A DNA stretch of 64,000 nt from NCBI RefSeq assembly GCF_018873765.1, contig NC_057926.1, positions 53,953,378 through 54,017,377 of the forward strand, given 5' to 3'. Source of the stretch: Telopea speciosissima (lineage: Eukaryota; Streptophyta; Magnoliopsida; Proteales; Proteaceae). The notes below the pieces were generated by a model that had not been told where the DNA came from, ran no database searches, and saw nothing but the letters and a program-made list of their open reading frames with translations. Each line of letters opens with the position of its first letter. Positions within the stretch are counted from its first letter, which is position 1. The position numbers were made by a program, and so were the translations under genes. Below, piece by piece: positions 56,820 to 64,000 of the stretch.

Positions 56820-57827
56820 TTATAATATCTATCTATGATGCATCATAAATTATTTAAGAACATTTGAACCACTCACCTGAACCTTGCCCACTTTAACATT
56901 TGGGACTTCCAAGTCATCGAAGGGAACCTTCATGCTTTAAAGAAAGGAGAGACTCCAGATAGAAGGTAGTGGAGTGACAACCAAATTATCTGTTACCATG
57001 AACTTCGCTGTCCCCTTGAGAAATCCTCCTGTACCTGCCGTTTCACTTGTTGGAGACTTGGGATTTACAAAGTGTAATTGTGAAAGCCAATCTTTACTAC
57101 TAGGATTTATTTTAGGCTTCTCAGTAGTCAGGTAAGGCAAATTTGAGAGACCAAATGAAGAACTTCTTTTACACCACAAGGAAGAAGGAGGGTGTTCAGA
57201 TTCTTTTACTCCTAGTAGGTTGCTCTTACAACCAAAACCACGCATGGGTTGCAGCAACTGGTTCTTTAGATTATCAGTCTTTGTAACTCCTGAATGTTGC
57301 ACGCTTTTGTAAAGATTGTCCATGGAACCCAGTGATGAATTCCCATCCATGAGTTGTAAAATGGATCCAAGAGGAAAGGTAAGGAAGCTGAAGAAAAAGT
57401 TTACCATGTCTTCCTCGACTTCAGCATATAATAGTTTGTTCATTGACTTACTCATCATTAACTTCATACTCAAATCTCCTCCATATCTCAAAGAACTAAA
57501 TATACCACTGCCTTGGGACTGTATTGCATCTCCCATCATCTCGAATTTTAAACCTTCATCTGCTGATGTAAATACTTATTGCTTTTTAAGAAAAACATCT
57601 GTCAGAGGTGTCTTGGAAAATAACACTCCCTTGAGCAGATTCAAAATCTATAAATGAAGACAAAAAGCCAATAGAAACAATTTTTCATCAATAAGTTAAA
57701 GATACTCATAATACTTGAAATCAACCCAAAAAACAATCATAATAAAAGAGACTAATTAAGGGACTTGGCTCCTGTCCTGCAGTGGCGGGAGCTGGAGCGT
57801 CCAACACCACCTAGGATGAGGCACCTG

Positions 57828-58848
57828 GCATATTACTAATCCAACGGTCAAATGGGAATGGGCAATCTGTAATCCACTTTCCATCTTTCATTCTCTTGTT
57901 CTGCCAAAACCCGACCCGAAAAATACAAAAACCCATCCTAGATTGAAACCCATCTGATTTTCACTTTCGTTTTCCCATTCTTTGATTTTCCTTATTTGAA
58001 CCAGGTTGTGTTTGAACCTAGCCTAAAGTGAGCTTCGCTACCTGCATTAGTCAACTCAGATAAGCAAGTAAAGAGAGATTTTTCACTACTAGCAGACCAT
58101 GCGCTTAAACAAGACTGCTTTTTTCAAAGCAGAGAAGCATAAGCCTAAAGGATCTAATAAAGTAGGGAGAACTAAGCTAAGAAATAAAGCATTGAAAGAC
58201 GTTCACCGAGTCCTTCTATCAAGGGAAGAACTTGGCTTACTCACCAGGAATGCACCCTAAGGGAAAGTTCTTGAGTCAGTCAATTCAAATCAATGACAGT
58301 ACAATCAAATAAAACAAGAGCACTATACGCTCCCTACATGCTCCCTACGCGCCCCCTACGCGCGCCCCCATACAGCGAAAAGAAAGCGCATTCCACACAA
58401 GAGATGCCTTCTGGAAAAAGAAGTATAAATCCACTATAACTGAAAAAGCAATGGAGTTTTGTTCAGAGATAATGGCTTACAAGTATGTAGAAACCCACTA
58501 AGTATGTAGAAACTTGGGAGAATCGAAATCAGCAGCATTAGGAATTCAGAGAGCTTCCATTTTCATGTCTTAGTTAATACTGCACAGAAAAGAAAATAAT
58601 CCCAGGAGAGAATAGGAATCTTTTAGGTGTAATACAACACGATAAGGGGCTGTAATTTTTTCATTTTCATGACCTAGGGAAGAAGATGGAGACAATCGGA
58701 AATAAAGGGGGAAGAGTCCAAGAGAAACCAAAAAACGAGAGGAGGTTTTTGTATTTTCGGGTCGGGTTTTGGCAGAACGAGAGTATGAGAGATGGAAAAT
58801 GGATTACAGATTGCCTATTTCCATTTGACCGTTGGATTAATAATATGC
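57828..58848. mobile_element. 1-kb element with about 107-bp terminal inverted repeats
   Basis: The left end GCATATTACTAATCCAACGG runs on through CAATCTGTAATCCA and CTGCCAAAACCCGACCCGAA. The right end inverted reads GCATATTATTAATCCAACGG and contains the same strings. Identity is roughly 88% by eye. No target duplication is clear. The core (about 58030-58460) looks different in style from the surroundings, with CCCTACGCGCGCCCC and AGTCAGTCAATTCAAATC, and may be mitochondrial-like. It lies in intron 1 of DUF674 copy C. No transposase is seen. Confidence 0.68.
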
Positions 58849-59049
58849 ATGTATCTTTTTTTCTTTTTTTTTTTTTAAATCTATTTTGGAATACGTGGGT
58901 CTCATATGGATGATACTTTTTTGTTTAACACTAATTGGTGTGGTATGCATATTCCTTCTCACGCTTGCAACATGCGACATACTCGAATGTGGGTCCCACC
59001 TGTGGTGGATTCCATCTATATGCCTGTGAGGTGTTCTATACGAGAACCT

Positions 59050-59135
59050 ACTTGTGAAATGACCCAAACACCTCTGTTTTTGCCCGGCTGAATCCTGTAG
59101 CTCCAGCCACTGCTGAAGGAGAGCCAAATTGCTCT
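59050..59135. repeat. Partial CCAGCC/GGATCC-family MITE arm
   Basis: GACCCAAACACCTCTGTTTT followed by CTGTAGCTCCAGCCACTGCT and GGAGAGCCAAATTGC matches the right arm of 8249-8432. Confidence 0.6.
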
Positions 59136-59634
59136 AACTGACCTCTCTCTATCCGCTCTCCCAACCAAACAAATTAAAGTGAGAATGAATAGTTACTTTT
59201 CCCCCATTCAACTATCTATAAATTCTATATTGTCCTAACCCCACAAGATATAGCATCTCCATCTCCCAATCTATCTCACCATATACTCCTCGACAAACAA
59301 ATGGGACCCTAGATTCTCATCCAACCGGTTGCAATAAAAGTGAAGAAAATCTATCAACAATGGGTGAAGATAAATTTGGTGCAACTCTAAAAAATACCTC
59401 CTCCTCCTCATAGAGGACTCATAAAGGAAAAGACCAAAGCATATTGAAGGGTAGAGACTTAAGAACATGAATTTAATATTCCATTTGTTTCAATGTAAAA
59501 TGCACACAAATAAATAATATAGGTAATTATCCTACATGGCTAACTTGTTTTAAATATGGGAAATTATAAGTGTCACCCCCTGATGTTTGCCTATATTTTA
59601 AAGCACACCCACTAACTACCATAACCCCCTGATT

Positions 59635-59690
59635 TGCCGTGCTGGATCCTCCAGCTCTGGCCACAGTTGGAGGAGAGCCAAATTGCATTT
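59635..59690. repeat. Partial CCAGCC/GGATCC-family MITE arm
   Basis: GCTGGATCCTCCAGCTCTGG followed by GGAGGAGAGCCAAATTGC matches the arm at 8390-8430 and the copy at 59050-59135. Confidence 0.6.
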
Positions 59691-60437
59691 TACATGGGAG
59701 GCTCAAGTGAAGACAAAAACAGAAGGATCAAAATTGAATCTCTTACCAATTAAAAGTTAGAAAGTCATTGCAAGGTGAAAATCATATCATACCTCCTCTG
59801 AGCCAATACTCAGTGTGGTCTCTTGGAGTGAACTCATGTCTTTGATCCCATGTTTGTGCAACAGTGTCAAGATCGTAGCTGGAGAAATGAGTTTTACCTG
59901 CAAATCATCGGTTACCATAAACTTGTTCGTTCCACAAACAAACGCTCCTCCATCTCCTTTAGTTCTTGCAGCAACATCTTCTTTTTCCATTGGAATTTCC
60001 TTGTCCATCATTTTTCCACAATTGCATCTGACATTCTTGAAAGTAGTATACAAACCACCACTCTCTCGTCGGCTGCAATCCCAATCAGTACAAATGTAGT
60101 ACTTGCTGGGCTCTGTATAATCATCAATATTAAGTTTCAGTTTCCTGCACTCATTTTCAGAAAGATTCCTTGGATGAAGTAGCATGGACTTGCATGCCTG
60201 AGTCTGCAGAAGCTGCTCATCAAGTTTCTCCACCTCTTTGTATAGAGTGGTCAAAGACCCAATAGTGGCTGGCTGTGGCTGTTTGCTGATGAGTCTCACA
60301 ATTGTTCCCATGGGCATAGTCAAGAAGCTGAAAAGAATGTCCACAAAGTAACCGTTAGTTTCAGCCATTACTACTTTGTTGTTCCCCTTGTCGATCAGAA
60401 TCTTCAGTTCGCTGATCTGTGACTCTTGGGAAGCCAT

Positions 60438-60640
60438 TGTTGATTGATTCAAGCAACTGACCTTCAAAAGAATCCGTTCCTAATTTCTTTCCCGACCTCT
60501 CTCTATATCTATAATGACCCATATATATGTATTTCAATCTTTTCGTGGAACGCTTTCTTTGTTTTTATTTTTTATTTTTTTCTGTTTGTTCTGCTTTTCC
60601 TTTTGCGTCATACTTAGTACGATCGTGGAACGCTTTCTTT
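60438..60640 (-). promoter_or_regulatory. Conserved upstream region, DUF674 copy C
   Basis: On the minus strand, CATATATATGGGTC lies about 90 bp before the ATG and is the best TATA candidate. ATAGATATAGAGAGAGGTCG and GGAAAGAAATTAGG follow, shared with copies A and B in part. The plus-strand string CGTGGAACGCTTTCTTT occurs twice (about 60543 and 60624), as in copy B. A CT-rich run lies at about 60721-60744. Confidence 0.5.
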
Positions 60641-61481
60641 CTTTTGCGTTGTTCTTTTTCTCTTTTTTTTGTGTTCGATCTTTTGCTTTTTTGCTTTTGT
60701 GACTTTTGCTCGGGTTTTGCCTCTCTCTCTCTCTCTCTCTCTCTTTTTAATGGCCTTGCTGGTTTGATTGATTGGTGTATGGACAATAAAAGCACGGTGG
60801 TATATGGTACCGTATCGATCAGTCAGTGCCGGAATTTATACCAATACTAAACAGATCTGCTGTATTGAATTCATTTGAAATCAACAAGCCATTTTCAATT
60901 TAAAAACAGGATAAAATCTATGTACAAGGGACAGGGTATGACCAGATGTGCTCTTGGACAGAGAACATGCATCCAAAAAAGGCATTGAGTTTTTATCTTC
61001 ATACTTTATTACTTATAATTTTAACTTTGTTTTAAGGGAGATTAACAACTTGGCTGACTCCTTCGTTTGGAGGGTTTTGTCTAGTGACATGTAGGATAGT
61101 TTGGTCTAATTTCATTCCATGGATTCTAGAGATGTGTTCTTCTCCTTCCATGAGTTTTACATGTTGATTATGAATAAAAAAATTTTCTACCAAAAACCCA
61201 AAAGTAAAAAAAAATAAAAAATAAAAAATGCAATTGATCCATATTAATAGTTGATTCCTGTATTAATATCAAACCATACTCATATGTTGAGCTGTATACT
61301 GGTACCTAGAACCCTGGTATGGAATCCTTGTGTGAAATGTGAATTTGATAGTCAACATTAGTGTAGAGTAAATATTAATTTTTATAAAGTTGGTGTCTTT
61401 GGTGTGCAATAGACTTTATTTTGCCTTTTTTTTTTTTTGTGGCACATGATTGGGTGGAATTGTTAGATCTTTGAGTAATGA
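60641..61481. other. Region between DUF674 copy C and LINE debris, no gene
   Basis: The part near 61260-61430 matches the region upstream of copy B (53530-53700 joined to 54550-54610) but without the two MITEs, so it shows the pre-insertion state. The rest is AT-rich. Confidence 0.5.
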
Positions 61482-61672
61482 GAAAGAGAATACCACTCGG
61501 TTGTGTAGTGCACACTGCCCATGTGCCCAGACATAGGGGTGTACGAATGACCGCCACACCCCTTGATCATTTCAATCTTTTCAAGGGTGGTATGGCAATC
61601 ATTATGCGCACCCCTATGTCTAGGCGCAGGGGCTGCATGCGTTGCACGACCAGGTGGCATTCTTTTTCTCTT
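61482..61672. mobile_element. Fold-back MITE, related to the GGG-end family
   Basis: The left arm AGAAAGAGAATACCACTCGG, then AGACATAGGGGTG, pairs with the inverse of the right arm AGAAAAAGAATGCCACCTGG, then AGACATAGGGGTG. It is about 190 bp. Confidence 0.7.
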
Positions 61673-62179
61673 GAGTTACATATGAATTTGTAATTTGTGG
61701 TTGGTAGCTTTGAAAAGGAAATAAAATGTATATACAAATCCATGTTTGATTTGGTTTCTGGATTAGCTTGAAAGTTAACTCCACATGAAGCATCACTAGG
61801 GTTGTAGAGAGAGTGGGTGGGGCGGAGGTACAGGGAAAGGAGAGGGGAGGAAGCGTTGGCAGGGAGAGCAGTGGCTCACAGAGCTGTCTACTCCATTCGT
61901 CTTGTAACCAAAACGAGAGAGAGAGAGAGGGTGTTTTTGTATGAAATATAATGAAATCAAGTTGATCAGAATTCGTGAAATAGCAATCTAGCTATTTTAG
62001 TATTTTTATTCAACTTGATTTCAATTTTTTTAAAATTAGATGCAAACCAAGTCAAACAACCTGAAAATTTGAAATAGCTCCCTAAAATTGAAATAGAAAG
62101 CCAACCAAAAAGAGCCCTAGTTTTCCAGTGATCTGATTCCCTCATTCATTTTGATAAATTGAACTAAATTTGTATCAGA
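61673..62179. other. Intergenic, no gene recognised
   Basis: AT-rich, with a GAGAGAGAGAGAGAG run near 61916-61929. No gene or clear element ends. Confidence 0.4.
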
Positions 62180-62960
62180 AATTACTTACAAGAGAAATTT
62201 TGTGACAAATAAGTATACTTCCCCCACTCCTCTCCCTTTTTTCAAAAGCATAATCTCTGGTTGAGATTGTTGAGGAAATTTTTTGGGCATGAGCAAAAAA
62301 CGTACACCTTGGGGGGGGGGGGGTTACAACACGACCTCTGAGGTAATTGGGGATGCGAACCATGCCTGTTGGGCCAGCGGACAATCAAACCAAGCATGTT
62401 CCAGAGTTTTAACATCTTCATCATAAAGGGGGCACATATCTGAATTAACTATATTCCTTGTCTACATGTTCTTAAAGACAGCTAGAGCATTAATGCATAA
62501 CACTTCCACATGAACACTTGAAATTTAGGTGGAAATTTTGAACTCCAAATGATTTTCCATACTTGCTTAGGGATAAGAGTGGCTCTCAATGCTGAATGAG
62601 ATTGAAAAGTAATTTGGGAAGCTCCAACCCGATAAGCTGATTCTACAGAAAAAATCTCATTAGAAGATATGGAACCCAGCATAGTTTATCACTTCCCCCT
62701 TGGGTGCTAATTGGAATTTTGAGTATAAATCGAATCTCATCAAAGAAGCAAAGCTGAATTCCTTCTTTGAGAAACATATTCTTTGCATTGGTGACATTTT
62801 CTCCTATTATTTCCATTTGTGAAACTAATCTGGGAAGCCTTTTCACTAGGAACAGGAACAGAACATATCAGAGGAGGCTCAGAGAAAGAGCTGGCTTATC
62901 CAAAACATCTGGCAGTAAACTTCATAGACCCCTTGTTACAAAATAAATATAAATAAATCA
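62180..62960 (-). pseudogene. LINE ORF2 fragment with zf-RVT domain
   Basis: On the minus strand one frame gives NEIFSVESAYRV, then VWKIIWSSKFPPKFQVFMWK. A second frame gives CPLYDEDVKTLEHAWFDCPL followed by AQQAWF. These are the hallmarks of the zf-RVT domain that follows the reverse transcriptase in plant LINEs, with its Cys/His/Cys pattern. Frame changes and stops show it is dead. The part at 62800-62960 is shared with 49490-49700. Confidence 0.75.
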
Positions 62961-63012
62961 TTGAAAAATATACAATCTGGCAGGAAAGGGGCAATGTAGT
63001 AGTGATGAAGAT

Positions 63013-63161
63013 CACCAAGTGGATGTGGGTTTAGTCCCACATCGGGTGTGGTGTGTGTTGTGTATAACCACCATTCCACGGTCTTAAAAGTCGGTTAACC
63101 TTTTGGAATTGGTGTGTGATTTGTGTGATTACACTTTCATCAAAAGAGAACACCAAGTGGA
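63013..63161. mobile_element. 127-bp insertion flanked by 11-bp direct repeats
   Basis: CACCAAGTGGA is at 63013-63023 and 63151-63161. Between them is 127 bp starting TGTGGGTTTAGTCCCACATC and ending in an A-rich TCAAAAGAGAA. The AGTCCCACATCG string resembles LTR U3 regions, but the length of the direct repeat and the A-rich end would better suit a retroposed sequence. The class is unresolved. Confidence 0.55.
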
Positions 63162-63184
63162 ACCCATCTCACATCTTGGAGGTT

Positions 63185-63600
63185 TTTTAATAAATGGTGG
63201 AGGGAACAGAACTTTTCCACTAACTCATTACCTATTTGTTTGACTCTGTAGTTCTGTCAGTCATCATTTTCTCTACTCATTCAGTAAGATCTATTCAAGC
63301 TATTCACCTTGCACATGACATTCAAAATTTATTAACTCTCACAGATGGTGCTTATGATCTTCTCTAACTAACAATGCTGGTTGGTGTGCTGTTTGGATAA
63401 ACACAGTGACTAAAATGCATCAAGCACATGTTGGATCTAAAAGACCTACCTGACCACAAGAGGAAGAGATTGAGAGGATTGGAGCAGCTCTATCTCTCAT
63501 TGATAAATTAATAAATTTATTTCTTCTTTCATTAAGTAATTTAAGTATGCCATTTTGAGTACAATAAGAAAAAGGTAATTGATTATCTTTCTACATATAT
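63185..63600 (+). pseudogene. LINE RNase H-like remnant next to DUF674 copy D
   Basis: Homologous to 44957-45480 and 49890-50360 (AATGCTGGTTGGTGTGCTGT, GCACATGTTGGATCTAAAAG, GAGGAAGAGATTGAGAGGAT). It is broken in all frames. Confidence 0.55.
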
Positions 63601-63818
63601 CCAATATGTTGGATTCAGCAAAAGTAAAAAAATTCTTACAAACACAATAAATACAAAATAAAAAAATGTATAGATTAAGTATGCTGTTCTAAGGGGAACA
63701 TGGATGATAAATACAAGTCTACATTTTATGAGCAAGTCAATTAAATCAAACGACCCTTATTACAGAGGTCACTGAATACTAGGCTATTTAAATCCCATGA
63801 CAATATCCATATCAACAT

Positions 63819-63914
63819 TTACTTTTCTTGCTTGGGAGTCTTTAGGCCAAAGTTGAGGAAGACATCAGTCAGTACCGATTTGGAGAAGAGAGAAGCCTTC
63901 AATAGCCTCAAAGC
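63819..63914 (-). CDS. DUF674 family protein, copy D, last exon only
   Basis: The acceptor TGATGCAG precedes GCTTTGAGG, opening a 31-residue exon (ALRLLKASLFSKSVLTDVFL, ending KTPKQEK) with a TAA stop, nearly the same as exon 3 of copies A and B. The sequence to 64000 matches the start of copy B's last intron. Exons 1 and 2 must lie beyond the window, so I cannot say whether the gene is intact. Confidence 0.8.
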   Translation of the reverse strand, partial: ALRLLKASLFSKSVLTDVFLNFGLKTPKQEK

Positions 63915-64000
63915 CTGCATCACAAAAGTTATAACATTGATGTAAGAAGCAAAACTACAATACCTTTATAATCCAATTGGCATTTATAAAATGGGCTCAG

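Larger units (their letters stand above)
56542..60437 (-). pseudogene. DUF674 copy C, interrupted by two stops
   Basis: Exons correspond to 59793-60437, 56877-57647 and 56542-56670, all still in phase with good splice sites. Exon 1 is intact (LKILIDKGNNKVVMAETNGY, ICTDWDC, CNCG). Exon 2 has two in-frame TAA stops. One lies after TDVFLKKQ, where a small insertion relative to A and B made it. The other is a single AAA-to-TAA change just before the SMKVPFDDLEV segment. Exon 3 has lost the usual KRP...K ending and reads on to a different C-terminus (FGESQSKNVNIEKDITG). A protein from exon 1 alone would still hold a full first repeat. The gap between exons 1 and 2 has grown to about 2.1 kb through insertions, and the last intron holds a SINE. 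Confidence 0.85.

Overview
This window is nuclear DNA from a flowering plant, probably a dicot; I cannot name the species. The evidence is AT-rich non-coding sequence, genes with many phase-0 introns and plant GT-AG junctions, plant-only gene families (a TDY-type MAP kinase, DUF674 proteins, a plant dsRNA-binding protein, an SCPL50-like carboxypeptidase), tRNA-derived SINEs that look like the Au family, a copia-type LTR element primed by initiator tRNA-Met, and many fold-back MITEs. All recognisable host genes lie on the minus strand. Exon boundaries were read by eye from GT/AG sites, reading phase and family resemblance.

Layout. 1-5.5 kb: repeats, including a 1.07-kb tandem duplication carrying two dead LINE RNase H fragments. 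5.56-6.90 kb: an intronless serine carboxypeptidase-like gene. 7-15 kb: fold-back MITEs, a hAT-type MITE with an 8-bp target duplication, a SINE and short tandem arrays, with no gene I can support. 15.1-28.9 kb: a four-exon gene for a protein with two dsRNA-binding domains. Its first intron is 10.4 kb and holds a long-TIR element, an LTR retrotransposon nested inside that element, a SINE, and a second TIR element carrying a fasciclin-like (FLA) gene fragment. 29.2-30.7 kb: duplicated SINE-bearing repeat units. 31.1-38.9 kb: an 11-exon MPK9-like MAP kinase (629 aa), complete from start to stop. 39-45 kb: MITEs and LINE debris.

45.7-64 kb: a tandem array of DUF674 genes, all on the minus strand. 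Copies A and B look intact, copy C carries two in-frame stops, and only the last exon of copy D is inside the window. Each gene has three exons. Exons 1 and 2 each encode one DUF674 repeat, and exon 3 encodes what looks like the truncated start of a third. Copies A, B and D have a LINE RNase H remnant on the opposite strand just beyond the gene's 3' end, so the duplicated unit is larger than the gene. Comparing copies exposes empty sites for some MITEs, which orders those insertions after the duplications.

The genes do not form an obvious pathway. The dsRNA-binding protein belongs to a small-RNA/antiviral family and the MAP kinase is a signalling enzyme; DUF674 has no known function. I found no convincing new enzymatic system. 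The most useful targets for follow-up are the DUF674 array, the exonic minisatellite in the dsRNA-binding gene, and the transposon-borne gene fragments.
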